Below, piece by piece: positions 35,284 through 44,720 of a stretch of 64,000 bases of DNA. Numbering within the stretch: position 1 is the stretch's first letter; the number at the start of each line of letters is the position of its first letter. This DNA comes from Bacteroides sp. (GTDB lineage Bacteria > Bacteroidota > Bacteroidia > Bacteroidales > Muribaculaceae), in the NCBI GenBank assembly GCA_014802045.1, contig JAAVDA010000005.1, positions 4,926-68,925 of the forward strand, read 5' to 3'. The translations under genes were made by a program, and so were the position numbers. A model generated the notes under the pieces. That model worked only from the letters and a program-made list of their open reading frames with translations. It was not told the origin of the DNA and did no database searches.

Positions 35284-35955
35284 ATGACCGACCCATATTC
35301 ACGAATATTCGCATTCTTCGATGAGCTGTCGCTCAATAACAACCGACCCTGGTTTGCCGAACACAGACCTGAATTTGACGAGCTGCGCGCAATCTGGATG
35401 GCCGATCTCAGCCGCCTTATCAACGCCATGACTTCATGGATGCCCGCTCTCGAAGGACAGACGCCCGCTTCATGCTCCTACCGCATATATCGCGACACCC
35501 GATTCTCTCCCGACAAGACTCCTCTCAAAACCTATTTCTCGGCCGCCATATCACCATTCGGCCGCAAGACCCACTATGCCAGCTTCTATATCCAGATAGG
35601 TCTTGACCAGGCTTCCACCGGTCTCTACGGCGGCTTGTGGTGTCCGGAAGCGCCCCTGCTTGCCAAGCTTCGCCATGCGATTGTAGACAACATCGAGGAA
35701 TTCACCGAAATCACCACCACCCCCGCCATTGAGCGCGACTTTCCCGGCTGGGTGGGCGACCGCCTGAAGACAATCCCTAAAGGATGGGACCGTAACCACC
35801 CCCAGGCCGAACTGCTCAGACTCAAAGAATATGGCAAATTCCACCAGTGCCGACGCTCATTCTTCGCTGACCCCGAGTGGCCTCTCAAAGCATCCGAGCT
35901 CTTCCACGAACTCCTTCCTCTCATAGACTTCATCAACTATTCTATCGACGAATAG
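35284..35955 (+). CDS. DUF2461 domain-containing protein
   Basis: 223 residues. The family (TIGR02453) is recognised from FFDELSLNNNRPWFAEHRPE near the N-terminus, YRIYRDTRFSPDKTPLKTYF in the middle, and GLYGGLWCPEAPLLAKLR. The biochemical function is unknown. Cytoplasmic, single domain, normal length. mutS follows after 87 bases with a probable promoter of its own. Confidence 0.9.
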   Translation: MTDPYSRIFAFFDELSLNNNRPWFAEHRPEFDELRAIWMADLSRLINAMTSWMPALEGQTPASCSYRIYRDTRFSPDKTPLKTYFSAAISPFGRKTHYASFYIQIGLDQASTGLYGGLWCPEAPLLAKLRHAIVDNIEEFTEITTTPAIERDFPGWVGDRLKTIPKGWDRNHPQAELLRLKEYGKFHQCRRSFFADPEWPLKASELFHELLPLIDFINYSIDE

Positions 35956-35990
35956 CTCACCCTTGATTTCGCCGCCTCGTGATTTTTTGG

Positions 35991-35998
35991 TAACTTTA
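35991..35998 (+). promoter_or_regulatory. Probable -7 element of mutS (TAACTTTA)
   Basis: One mismatch to TAnnTTTG, 44 bases before the mutS start codon. Confidence 0.35.
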
Positions 35999-36042
35999 CA
36001 GCTCGAAAACATACCCACCCTAAAGAGTAGACAGAAAGTTAT

Positions 36043-38664
36043 ATGGCAAAAAAGGTTGTGGAAACCCCTCTGATGAAGCAATATTTCGAGATGAAAGCGA
36101 AGCACCCCGACGCGGTGCTCCTCTTCCGTGTGGGTGATTTCTACGAGACATTCAGCGAAGACGCCATTACCGCCTCAGAAATTCTCGGCATCACGCTCAC
36201 CAAGCGTGCAAACGGCTACGCATCAGACGTGGAACTGGCCGGATTTCCCCACCATGCGCTCGACACCTATCTGCCCAAGCTCGTGAGAGCCGGCAAGCGT
36301 GTGGCTATCTGCGAGCAACTCGAAGACCCGAAGCTCACCAAGAAACTCGTGAAGAGAGGCATCACAGAGCTGGTGACCCCCGGAGTTTCTATCAATGACA
36401 ACATTCTCGACCATCGCGAAAACAATTTTCTCGCAGCCATCCATATAGGCTCCGGGCCTATGGGCGTGGCGTTTCTCGACATATCCACCGGCGAGTTTCT
36501 CACAGCCGAAGGCTCACCCGATTATATCGACAAGCTTCTGGCCAATTTCGCTCCGAAAGAGGTGCTCGTGGAGCGCGACAAGCGGCGTAAGTTTGAAGAA
36601 GCGGTGACCAACCGCTATCTCACCTTCGAACTGGACGACTGGATTTTCACCACCGAAGCGGCCACCGACCGCCTGCTCAAGCAATTTGAGACCGGGAGCC
36701 TCAAAGGCTTCGGCATCCATGCCATGCCCTCGGCCGTAATCGCCTCCGGAGCAATTCTCCACTATCTCGACATTACCCAACACACCCACACCGGCCATAT
36801 CACCTCTCTCTCACGCATTGAAGAAGACCGCTATGTGAGGCTCGACAAATTCACTGTGCGCAATCTGGAGCTCCTCGAAGGGCTCGGCGACGATGGCCGG
36901 AGCCTCATCAGCGTAATAGACCGCACTGTCACCCCCATGGGTGCACGTCTGCTGCGCCGCTGGCTCCTCTTCCCCCTCAAAGATCCGGCAGCAATAAACC
37001 GTCGGCTCGATGTGGTGGAATATTTCTTTCGCTGCCCGGAGCAGCGCGACAAGCTCAAAGGTTGGCTTGAGCAGATGGGCGACCTTGAGCGACTCATATC
37101 CAAGGTGGGAGTGGGCCGCGTATCTCCTCGCGAACTCGTGCAGCTTCGTGCCGCCCTCACCGCCATCGGACCGGTGAGAGATATATGCCTCGCCTCCGAT
37201 CAATCGGGAGTGCGTTCCATAGGCGAGCAGCTCAACCCCTGCGATGCTGCCCGCAATGCCATTGCCCGCACGATAATGGATGATGCTCCGGTGGCTTTGT
37301 CGCGCGGACAGGTTATAAAGCCCGGAGTAGACGCCGAGCTCGACGAGCTGCGCAGCGTGGCCTATTCCGGCAAAGATTACCTCATGCAGATTCAATCACG
37401 CGAAAGCGCCGCCACAGGTATCCCGAGCCTGAAGATTGGCTACAATAATGTGTTCGGCTACTACATCGAGGTAACCAACACCCACAAAGATAAAGTGCCC
37501 CCGGAATGGATACGTAAGCAGACTCTCGTCAACGCCGAGCGCTATATCACCGACGAGCTCAAGGAATACGAAGAAAAAATACTCGGCGCTCAGGAAAAGA
37601 TAGCCGTGATTGAAGCCCGGATTTACAACGAACTCGTGGCTGCTGTGGGAGAATATATCCCCACCATCCTCACCGACGCATCCCAGATTGCGCGCCTCGA
37701 TGTGCTCACCGCGTTCACTCGCGTAGCCATCGAAAACAAGTACAACCGCCCTGTGGTCGACGATTCTCTTGATATCCATATTATCGAAGGCCGCCACCCG
37801 GTCATAGAGAAGCAGCTCCCTCCCGGAGAACCGTATATTGCCAACACCGTGAGCCTTTCCAATTCCGGCACCCAGATTATGATGATCACGGGGCCGAATA
37901 TGTCGGGCAAATCAGCCCTGCTCCGACAGACGGCTCTCAACGTGCTTCTTGCCCAGACCGGCTGCTTCGTGGCCGCCGACAGCGCCCGGATCGGAGTGGT
38001 CGACAAGATATTCACACGTGTGGGTGCGAGCGACAACATATCTCTGGGCGAGTCTACCTTCATGGTCGAGATGACCGAGGCCGCCTCTATACTCAACAAT
38101 ATGAGTCCACGCTCGCTAATCCTCTTCGATGAGCTCGGACGAGGCACCTCCACCTACGACGGCATCTCCATAGCATGGGCTATCGTGGAGCATATTCACG
38201 ACTACGGCGATATGCATCCCAAGACACTTTTCGCCACACACTACCACGAACTCAACGAGATGGAGCGTAATTTCCCGCGTGTGGTAAACTATAATGTGTC
38301 TGTCAAGGAAATCAACGGTAAAATCGTATTTCTCCGCAAGCTCGCGCGCGGCGGCAGTGAGCATAGTTTCGGCATCCATGTGGCAAAACTCGCCGGCATG
38401 CCGCGAAGCATAGTGAGTCGCGCTTCAACCGTGCTCAAGAAGCTTGAGGAGTCCAACCGCGAGGAAAACAAAGAGCGCATAGAGCGCACCCTCGGTCAGC
38501 TCGGAGAGAGCACTCCCGGAGTGCAGCTTTCGTTCTTCCAACTCGATGACCCGGTGCTAACCCTGGTGCGAAATCAGATTCTTGAAATCGACATAGACAA
38601 TCTCACTCCTATGGCCGCACTGAATAAGCTCCACGACATCAAGAGCATCCTCACCGGCAAATAG
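36043..38664 (+). CDS. mutS: DNA mismatch repair protein MutS
   Basis: 873 residues, full length. Binds mispaired bases and starts mismatch repair. N-terminal mismatch-binding motif [14 protein letters not shown] (the Phe-x-Glu that contacts the mismatch), Walker [14 protein letters not shown] (about 617-629), Walker B/signature [17 protein letters not shown], and [14 protein letters not shown]. MutS1 type, not MutS2: no Smr domain. Confidence 0.97.
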   Translation: MAKKVVETPLMKQYFEMKAKHPDAVLLFRVGDFYETFSEDAITASEILGITLTKRANGYASDVELAGFPHHALDTYLPKLVRAGKRVAICEQLEDPKLTKKLVKRGITELVTPGVSINDNILDHRENNFLAAIHIGSGPMGVAFLDISTGEFLTAEGSPDYIDKLLANFAPKEVLVERDKRRKFEEAVTNRYLTFELDDWIFTTEAATDRLLKQFETGSLKGFGIHAMPSAVIASGAILHYLDITQHTHTGHITSLSRIEEDRYVRLDKFTVRNLELLEGLGDDGRSLISVIDRTVTPMGARLLRRWLLFPLKDPAAINRRLDVVEYFFRCPEQRDKLKGWLEQMGDLERLISKVGVGRVSPRELVQLRAALTAIGPVRDICLASDQSGVRSIGEQLNPCDAARNAIARTIMDDAPVALSRGQVIKPGVDAELDELRSVAYSGKDYLMQIQSRESAATGIPSLKIGYNNVFGYYIEVTNTHKDKVPPEWIRKQTLVNAERYITDELKEYEEKILGAQEKIAVIEARIYNELVAAVGEYIPTILTDASQIARLDVLTAFTRVAIENKYNRPVVDDSLDIHIIEGRHPVIEKQLPPGEPYIANTVSLSNSGTQIMMITGPNMSGKSALLRQTALNVLLAQTGCFVAADSARIGVVDKIFTRVGASDNISLGESTFMVEMTEAASILNNMSPRSLILFDELGRGTSTYDGISIAWAIVEHIHDYGDMHPKTLFATHYHELNEMERNFPRVVNYNVSVKEINGKIVFLRKLARGGSEHSFGIHVAKLAGMPRSIVSRASTVLKKLEESNREENKERIERTLGQLGESTPGVQLSFFQLDDPVLTLVRNQILEIDIDNLTPMAALNKLHDIKSILTGK

Positions 38665-38692
38665 CCCTCTCCCACAAATCGTCAGAAAAAAT

Positions 38693-38727
38693 TGCTCCCT
38701 GCTTCGGATTAGTCCGGGCAGGGAGCA
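38693..38727. terminator. Bidirectional terminator between mutS and the lipoprotein gene
   Basis: A perfect 10-bp stem TGCTCCCTGC/GCAGGGAGCA with a 15-base loop. It is preceded by A6 (U-tract for the minus strand) and followed by TTGTTCTGTCTATTTCTTT. Confidence 0.8.
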
Positions 38728-38763
38728 TTGTTCTGTCTATTTCTTTATTCTCAAATGAGTGGT

Positions 38764-39282
38764 TTAATTTTCAGAGACTGCGGTGGTCTCTTCAATCGCA
38801 ATATCTTCGGCAGGAGAGATTGAATCAGTGTCGACCGACGGAACTGTCTGTGCATCGAAGCTGGCGAGAGATGTGCGGAACACTTCGATTACCTCAGTCG
38901 GGTTAATTGACATTCCTTCGGGAGTCTTCTCAGCCGCAAACTTCTGCCACATTTCCTGTGCTTTCGCGGTGTCTTTCTTCATTGCCTCGTCATAGCAACC
39001 CACTGCGCGGCGCATAGCGTCGGCCGTACCCTCGGTGTCATTCTGGGTGATGCCCACAGCGGCCAGAGTGATATAGCTGAGAGTCATATCGCCCAGAGTC
39101 TTAATGTTGCAATCGGGAAGCTGACTGTAGAGGCCATCGCAAACCTCAGCCACTTTTGTAAAATCCTGCTTCTGAAGAGCTTCGGCGATTTCCTTACATT
39201 TCTTCTCCTGTTCGTCGGCACACGACACTGCCATAACTGCCACTGCGGCAATCATGAGCATAGACATAATTTTTCTTATCAT
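38764..39282 (-). CDS. Small helical lipoprotein of unknown function
   Basis: 172 residues. The signal sequence ends in MAVSC (Cys21), a likely lipobox. The mature part is mostly helical with acidic and lysine-rich stretches (EKKCKEIAEALQKQDFTKVA, CYDEAMKKDTAKAQEMWQKF), possibly TPR-like, and ends in a long acidic/Ser-Thr tail. No conserved enzymatic motif. It is transcribed away from a beta-helix lipoprotein gene. No TAnnTTTG element was seen in the 108-base gap on its strand. Confidence 0.75.
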   Translation of the reverse strand: MIRKIMSMLMIAAVAVMAVSCADEQEKKCKEIAEALQKQDFTKVAEVCDGLYSQLPDCNIKTLGDMTLSYITLAAVGITQNDTEGTADAMRRAVGCYDEAMKKDTAKAQEMWQKFAAEKTPEGMSINPTEVIEVFRTSLASFDAQTVPSVDTDSISPAEDIAIEETTAVSEN

Positions 39283-39359
39283 ATGTTTAGATTTTTAGTT
39301 ACGTTCACATATATTACAATCAATTTACCATGATTTTGTTCACTCAATCCCTCATTTTT

Positions 39360-39367
39360 TAACTTTT
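39360..39367 (+). promoter_or_regulatory. Probable -7 element of the beta-helix lipoprotein gene (TAACTTTT)
   Basis: One mismatch to TAnnTTTG, with a TTTG -33 candidate at 39335-39338 (21-base spacer). Confidence 0.35.
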
Positions 39368-39390
39368 TCTGCATACTATCCCTCTGCACA

Positions 39391-40710
39391 ATGCGTTATC
39401 TCTACATGAAAAAAATCCTCAGACTTATTCATATCCATTTCTCTGCCCTCTTTATTTCTATTGCTGCTACAGGGTGCATAGACGACAGCGTGACCACATC
39501 CGGGGCTGCTCAACCTGAATTTTCATCAGACACTATAAGCCTCGGCACAATGTGGGCCGGCGAAACATCCTCCACCGCCATGATGCGCATCTACAATCGC
39601 GGGGCAAAAGGCATCATTCTCTCTCGTGTGGCAGTGGCCGTATGCAGCGGAGGCAACCTCCGCCTAAATCTCGACGGCATGAGTGGCAATGAGTTTCACG
39701 ACATAGAAATCCGCGCCAACGATTCCCTATTTTTTCTCGCCGAAGCAACCCCGGCACCCGGCTTCACAGCATCCGTAGAAGTAACCGCCAATGGATTAAC
39801 CCACACCATACCGGTGAGCGGCACCACGATTTCGCCAATGGAACTCACGGACATGACCTTCACATCCGACTTCACAATCCCAGCCGGAAGCTCCGTGAGG
39901 ATCGGAGGCTCGCTCACCGTGGCTCCCGAAGCCACTCTCACCATAGAGCAGGGTGCCACTCTCTATTTCCGCGATGGTTCCCGCCTGACAGTCGAGGGCA
40001 CAATCATAGCCGGTGGCACTCCCGGAGCGCAGATCACTCTCCGTGGCGACAGGCTTGGCAATGTGGTCAGATCTATCCCATTCGATGTAATGGCCGGACA
40101 GTGGGAAGGCATAGATTTCGGCGATGCCTCATGTGGCAACGAACTCACATGCGTCTCGGTGCTCAACACCCGCTCCGGCATATCTCTTTCGTCCGAGTCA
40201 GACATTGCCCTCACCAACTGCCGCATAAGCAATAGCCAGTCTGCTCTGCTCACCGCACAAGATGCCCGGATTGACGCCACCGGATGTGAGTTTTCAAATG
40301 CAGCCTCGGCCCTGCTCCATCTCAGCGGAGGCAACACACAGCTCACACGCTGCACTCTCTCAAATCATTACCTCTTTTCATTCCCCACCGGAGCGGCCAT
40401 TACCCTGCTTGGCGACGCCGCCCTGACTGTGACCGGAAGTATTATCCATGGCGACGGCCCGGAGTTGAGTGCCCCTGCTCCCCTATCCCCGGCAGTGCTG
40501 TTCAGCAATTGCCTCTTCGGATCCAACGGCAGTGATGATTCCAATTTCAACGGATGCATCTGGCAGACCGACCCCTTGTTTATGCTCGATCTCGACAACT
40601 ATGTGATGGATTTCAGACTCAACCCCGACTCGCCCGCACGCAACAAGGCATCCCACGCGCGCACCGACCGCTTCGGGGTGAGCGGCACCTCACTCGGTGC
40701 CTACAACTGA
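39391..40710 (+). CDS. Right-handed parallel beta-helix lipoprotein
   Basis: 439 residues. Lipobox IAATGC (Cys29). The middle (about 35-150) looks like an Ig-like domain (TISLGTMWAGETSSTAMMRI). From about 170 on, repeated strands such as LTVAPEATLTIEQGATLYF, then RDGSRLTVEGTIIAGG, are typical of beta-helix proteins of Bacteroidales that bind or cleave polysaccharide; no catalytic motif is visible. A start at 39406 (MKKILRL) is possible and gives a more typical signal peptide. Confidence 0.75.
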   Translation: MRYLYMKKILRLIHIHFSALFISIAATGCIDDSVTTSGAAQPEFSSDTISLGTMWAGETSSTAMMRIYNRGAKGIILSRVAVAVCSGGNLRLNLDGMSGNEFHDIEIRANDSLFFLAEATPAPGFTASVEVTANGLTHTIPVSGTTISPMELTDMTFTSDFTIPAGSSVRIGGSLTVAPEATLTIEQGATLYFRDGSRLTVEGTIIAGGTPGAQITLRGDRLGNVVRSIPFDVMAGQWEGIDFGDASCGNELTCVSVLNTRSGISLSSESDIALTNCRISNSQSALLTAQDARIDATGCEFSNAASALLHLSGGNTQLTRCTLSNHYLFSFPTGAAITLLGDAALTVTGSIIHGDGPELSAPAPLSPAVLFSNCLFGSNGSDDSNFNGCIWQTDPLFMLDLDNYVMDFRLNPDSPARNKASHARTDRFGVSGTSLGAYN

Positions 40711-40717
40711 CTCCTCT

Positions 40718-42301
40718 CTATTCCTCCTCCCCTCCGAGATAATCGTCCGGTATGGTAGATGCATTGCCGTCGCGGCCCGCATAATAATGGGGCGACATTA
40801 TCTCCACTCCGGCCTCATTGAATCTGTCCTGGATATTCTGGTGGAGATCAGACATTATCTGCCCCAGATTATCGGCATCACGTATATAGGCGTTTATCTG
40901 ATAGCACGGGTAGTAGTCTTGCAGTTCGGTCTCAAGTACGAAAGGCTTAGGATGAGCCACCACCCCGGGAGTGCTTCGCGCCGCATCTATAAGCAGCTGA
41001 TGCACCTGTCTCCACGGCACATCATATCCTATGGTCACGGATGTGTGGATAATCAGGCCAAACCTTCGGGCCGAAGCACTGTAGTTCACCGTGTGCGACG
41101 ACATCATAAACGAATTAGGTATCGTCACCACCTCATTTTTCGGAGTGCGCAGGCGGGTGACAAACGGAGTCTTCTCTATCACATTGCCAGTGGTGTCATT
41201 GAGTTTTATGCGGTCGCCGAGTTTGAACGGACGCATATACGTAATCACCAATCCGGCAATGATATTGCCTATCACAGTGCTCGAACCAAGCGACACTATC
41301 AGACCCACAAATACTGATATCCCCTGAAACACCCCCGAATCAGACCCCGGCAGATAAGGATAGATCATCGCTATCATGAAAGCATAGAGCAGGAAGCGAA
41401 CGATATTAAATGTAGGGTGCGCCCAATCGGGGTAGAAACCCGATATTTTCAGTTTCTCGTCGGCTATCTCACCGGCAATATACCGCAACCCCTTGATTAT
41501 ATATTTTATGCAATACCATATCACCAGGATGATAAACAGATTGGGAATATACTCCACGATAGATCTCACCACCATTTTCACCGGCTCTATTATATAGAGA
41601 AATATCCTCAGGGCGAGCTTTTCTGTCTGAGGAAAAATGGCAAACAATATGGGCACACTGAACATCAGCTGAATCAGCAGAATCAAATAGCGGAGTATAT
41701 TGCTGAAGAAAATCAGTATCCGCCCCAGACGACGGGTGTTGAGCAATTCGTAGTCGCGTATAATTATCGGCTTAAGTTTCTGCTGCTTGAAACGGATTAT
41801 ATACCTCCGCAGCTTTCTGAAGAGATAGTTGGTGAGCTTAAACAGCAGATATTGCACCACAATCACTAAAACAAACAGCACCACCCTCTTGGCTATCGGC
41901 ATCAGATTGTCGGCAATTCCCGCCTCACCCGCCTCACCTGCATCCACACCCGGCTGCACTGAGGCCGAGGCTATAGAATCGGTTTCCGCCACCTGCTCTA
42001 CTGAATCGGTGGCTGCCCTGTCGTTTTTAAGTCCGGCAAGCTCCGCGCGCAGCATCAGCTCGTTGTGCTGCATCTCCCGCAGCCGCATCTCCATCTCAAG
42101 CAGCCGCAGAGAGTCTTGGAGCGCCCGTTCTCTCTCTGTCTGAACATCTGCAACCCGCACCTCCGCCAGCGAGTCGCCCTTCGCTTCGTTTATGGCCGTC
42201 TGAATAAACTGTCCGGCCCTCCTCATCAATTGCGCGTTGACGCTGAAGCCGGCAACGAGCATCCCGGCAAATATAACCAGACAAACCGATAATCTTTTCA
42301 T
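40718..42301 (-). CDS. MscS-family mechanosensitive ion channel
   Basis: 527 residues from the ATG at 42301; an upstream ATG at 42343 lies inside the promoter element and is rejected. A signal peptide (MKRLSVCLVIFAGMLVAGFS) is followed by a periplasmic coiled-coil-prone region (about 40-115, with RERALQDSLRLLEMEMRLRE), then five or so transmembrane segments. The MscS pore and beta-domain hallmark is SLGSSTVIGNIIAGLVITYM followed by RPFKLGDRIKL. The C-terminal domain is of normal MscS type. Protects against hypo-osmotic shock. It overlaps no neighbour and is monocistronic. Confidence 0.93.
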   Translation of the reverse strand: MKRLSVCLVIFAGMLVAGFSVNAQLMRRAGQFIQTAINEAKGDSLAEVRVADVQTERERALQDSLRLLEMEMRLREMQHNELMLRAELAGLKNDRAATDSVEQVAETDSIASASVQPGVDAGEAGEAGIADNLMPIAKRVVLFVLVIVVQYLLFKLTNYLFRKLRRYIIRFKQQKLKPIIIRDYELLNTRRLGRILIFFSNILRYLILLIQLMFSVPILFAIFPQTEKLALRIFLYIIEPVKMVVRSIVEYIPNLFIILVIWYCIKYIIKGLRYIAGEIADEKLKISGFYPDWAHPTFNIVRFLLYAFMIAMIYPYLPGSDSGVFQGISVFVGLIVSLGSSTVIGNIIAGLVITYMRPFKLGDRIKLNDTTGNVIEKTPFVTRLRTPKNEVVTIPNSFMMSSHTVNYSASARRFGLIIHTSVTIGYDVPWRQVHQLLIDAARSTPGVVAHPKPFVLETELQDYYPCYQINAYIRDADNLGQIMSDLHQNIQDRFNEAGVEIMSPHYYAGRDGNASTIPDDYLGGEEE

Positions 42302-42340
42302 AGCAAAAAATAACTGTAAGGTGATAAGATAAGCACCTCG

Positions 42341-42348
42341 CAAAGATA
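42341..42348 (-). promoter_or_regulatory. -7 promoter element of the MscS gene (TATCTTTG)
   Basis: TAnnTTTG on the minus strand, placing transcription start near 42335 and so the ATG at 42301 as start. Confidence 0.65.
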
Positions 42349-42398
42349 GCTATTTTGTTTGATTATCGGGAGTGCCCGCACCCTTTTTCAGCCCAATC

Positions 42399-42614
42399 TC
42401 ACTGACGCGGCTCTATATCAGCAAGGATGGCCCGGAGCTCCTGGTCGGTGGCGGTGAGACGCGCACGGCATTCGCGAAGCAGTTCGGTGGCGCGGCGGGT
42501 ATATTCGGCGAGTTTGTCTATATCACACGAATCCCCCTGCATTACGCGCAGTATGTTGTCAAGTTCAGCCACAGCCTGATTGTAGGTGAGATCCTTTACC
42601 GGTTTGAATTCCAT
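42399..42614 (-). CDS. xseB: Exodeoxyribonuclease VII small subunit
   Basis: 71 residues, full length. Forms the ExoVII complex with XseA. The family pattern LTYNQAVAELDNILRVMQ and the C-terminal helix (ATELLRECRARLTATDQELR) are clear. Lies 68 bases after xseA on the same strand. Confidence 0.93.
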   Translation of the reverse strand: MEFKPVKDLTYNQAVAELDNILRVMQGDSCDIDKLAEYTRRATELLRECRARLTATDQELRAILADIEPRQ

Positions 42615-42682
42615 ATTTCAGTTTATTAAGTATGTTTGGTGAGTTTGTCTGTCTTAAGCCGTCCGGTGCTGTCGTGTAGTGC

Positions 42683-44008
42683 TTACTCCACTTTAGATGT
42701 TACTGTTCCTTCTGCAAGAGTTGTAGTGATAATGGTTCCGGAAGCAAGCTTCTCTGCCGAACGTACAGCCTTGCCGTCAACACGGGTTATCGAGTAGCCC
42801 CTGCGCAGAGTAGCCGCTGGCGACAAAGCGTCCAGAAGCTCCTCCATTGAGTTTAGTCTGTCGCCGCGACGGGCCATCTGATTGGCCACCGCAGGCACTA
42901 TAGCTGTAGCCGTAGCCTCAAGACGGCTTAGACGCGGCACTATACACCTTGCGCTCACAGCCTCCAGAGTCATCACCGAACGGCTGAGCCGGTTTGAAGC
43001 TCTCTCTACAGCCGCCACCGGCGCTATCGGCAGCTGACCCTCTATATAAGCCAGCTGAGCCAGCGAGCCGCTCACTCTTTCAGTCACCGCATGGAGCATT
43101 TCCGAGCTCAGGGTGCGCAGGTGGTCGAGCAGCTGTTCGGCCCGCCCCACAAGCCATTCAGCCGCCGCAGTCGGGGTCTTAACCCTCATGTTGGCCACGA
43201 AATCAAGCACCGTCACATCGCGCTCATGTCCGATGCCCACTATCACCGGCAGCGGAAATTGCGCAATATTGGCAGCCAGATGATAGTCGTCAAACGATAT
43301 GAGGTCGGAAGTGGCTCCACCACCGCGGATTATCACCACACAGTCCCAGCACCCTTCATCGTCGGCCGCTATACGCTCCAGCGCCTCTATGACGGAGGGC
43401 ACGGTGCGTTCGCCCTGAACCACCGCCGGAAACAGTCGGGTCACAAACCTCAGCCGTGAGCTGTTGTTGTAGAGCTGATGGATGAAGTCGCCATAGCCGG
43501 CAGCTCCCGGGGCGGAAATCACGGCCACCCGCAGAGCCGGCACAGGCCACTCCAGACTCCGGTTTAGCTCAAGGATGCCTTCGGCCTGAAGCCGCCGCAG
43601 AATCTCGCGGCGCCTGCGCTCCACATCGCCCACCGTAAACGACGGCTCTATATCAGTGATTACGAAAGAGATGCCATAAGACGCATGATAGTTCACCGTG
43701 CCCCGCACCATCACCTTAAGCCCTGTGGCTATCTGCTGACCTGTCACGGTGGCAAACTTGCTGCATATCCGTGGTGCCTGATTGGCCCAGATGATACCTC
43801 TCATTCTGGCCGCCACAGCCCCTGTGGGCTCAATCTTCTCCATGAGCTCCATATAGCAATGACCGCCGCTGCGACGGAAGTCGCTGAGTTCGGCCGTGAC
43901 CCACACATCTCTCAGCGACTGCGACGCGAGAAGACCCGCTATGCGCTGATTGAGCTGACTGAGCGTGAGAGCCGGAGAGACGTCTCCGGCAAGAGGCATC
44001 ACACTCAT
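42683..44008 (-). CDS. xseA: Exodeoxyribonuclease VII large subunit
   Basis: 441 residues from the ATG at 44008, which overlaps the DUF3256 stop as ATGA; a start at 44035 would lie within that gene. Seen: the N-terminal OB-fold (LTLSQLNQRIAGLLASQ, VWVTAELSDFRRSGGHCYME), the catalytic region VAVISAPGAAGYGDFIHQLY, VVIIRGGGATSDLISFDD, and the C-terminal helical region. Degrades single-stranded DNA into oligonucleotides in repair. Forms a unit with DUF3256 upstream and xseB downstream. Confidence 0.96.
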   Translation of the reverse strand: MSVMPLAGDVSPALTLSQLNQRIAGLLASQSLRDVWVTAELSDFRRSGGHCYMELMEKIEPTGAVAARMRGIIWANQAPRICSKFATVTGQQIATGLKVMVRGTVNYHASYGISFVITDIEPSFTVGDVERRRREILRRLQAEGILELNRSLEWPVPALRVAVISAPGAAGYGDFIHQLYNNSSRLRFVTRLFPAVVQGERTVPSVIEALERIAADDEGCWDCVVIIRGGGATSDLISFDDYHLAANIAQFPLPVIVGIGHERDVTVLDFVANMRVKTPTAAAEWLVGRAEQLLDHLRTLSSEMLHAVTERVSGSLAQLAYIEGQLPIAPVAAVERASNRLSRSVMTLEAVSARCIVPRLSRLEATATAIVPAVANQMARRGDRLNSMEELLDALSPAATLRRGYSITRVDGKAVRSAEKLASGTIITTTLAEGTVTSKVE

Positions 44009-44661
44009 TTGCGGCTGAATTTCGAGCCGTCCCACTGATAGGTGAGCGACGACAAAAGATAAGGTTTCACTATCTCATACAGGTCGGCCGACATAAAGCT
44101 ACCCGTATTGTTGGTGAGAGTGAGTGTGCGGCTGTCGGGGTCATAGCTGTAGCTCACGAGCATGAAAGGCACCAGCATATCCACCTGAGCCGAATTTTTC
44201 TTACCCTCAGGTGTGAGCCAGTCTTTCACATCCGGACGCACGAACGCTGCATTGCCGTGTGTGGCGAAATCCCGGGAGTAGACCGTCAGCCGGCTGTCGG
44301 GAGCCGGAGTGGCCACTGTAGATATCACCGCTACCAGAGTGTCTGACTTGGCCGGCAGAAGTGCAATCTCATAGGTCGACGCGTCGGTCATCTCCAGCTC
44401 AACCTTCATCGGAGAGATCGAGGTCACACGGCTCTTTCCGTTGAGCAGATTGGCCGATTGAGTGGTCATGCCGTTATTGAAATAGTCTATCATGTCGAGG
44501 CGCGTGTTGCGATCAAGCAGCGGAAACACCGCCTGCGGCGCATCGGTAAAAGCCGATGCCGCAGTGAGCTGAGCTCTCACCACAGACGGCACATTCACGA
44601 GAGCCACGGCCGCAATCAGCACACGAAGAGCATGATTAATAAACGATTTTCTTGATGTCAT
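44005..44661 (-). CDS. DUF3256 family exported protein
   Basis: 218 residues from the ATG at 44661 (a TTG six bases earlier is possible). Signal peptide to about residue 30 (VNVPSVVRAQ). Matches the DUF3256 family of Bacteroidales: FPLLDRNTRLDMIDYFNNGM near the N-terminus and TLTNNTGSFMSADLYEIVKP near the end. Function unknown. It is translationally coupled to xseA, and the DEAD-box helicase lies 59 bases upstream without a clear promoter in between. Confidence 0.85.
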   Translation of the reverse strand: MTSRKSFINHALRVLIAAVALVNVPSVVRAQLTAASAFTDAPQAVFPLLDRNTRLDMIDYFNNGMTTQSANLLNGKSRVTSISPMKVELEMTDASTYEIALLPAKSDTLVAVISTVATPAPDSRLTVYSRDFATHGNAAFVRPDVKDWLTPEGKKNSAQVDMLVPFMLVSYSYDPDSRTLTLTNNTGSFMSADLYEIVKPYLLSSLTYQWDGSKFSRK

Positions 44662-44720
44662 AAGCAAAAAACTATCTTGAGGAAATGTGATTGATCTTAA
44701 AGGGGGGAGTAACTACGGCT

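Noticed and set aside
42302-42343. N-terminal extension of the MscS gene
   Set aside because: Overlaps the TATCTTTG promoter element and would bury the signal peptide.
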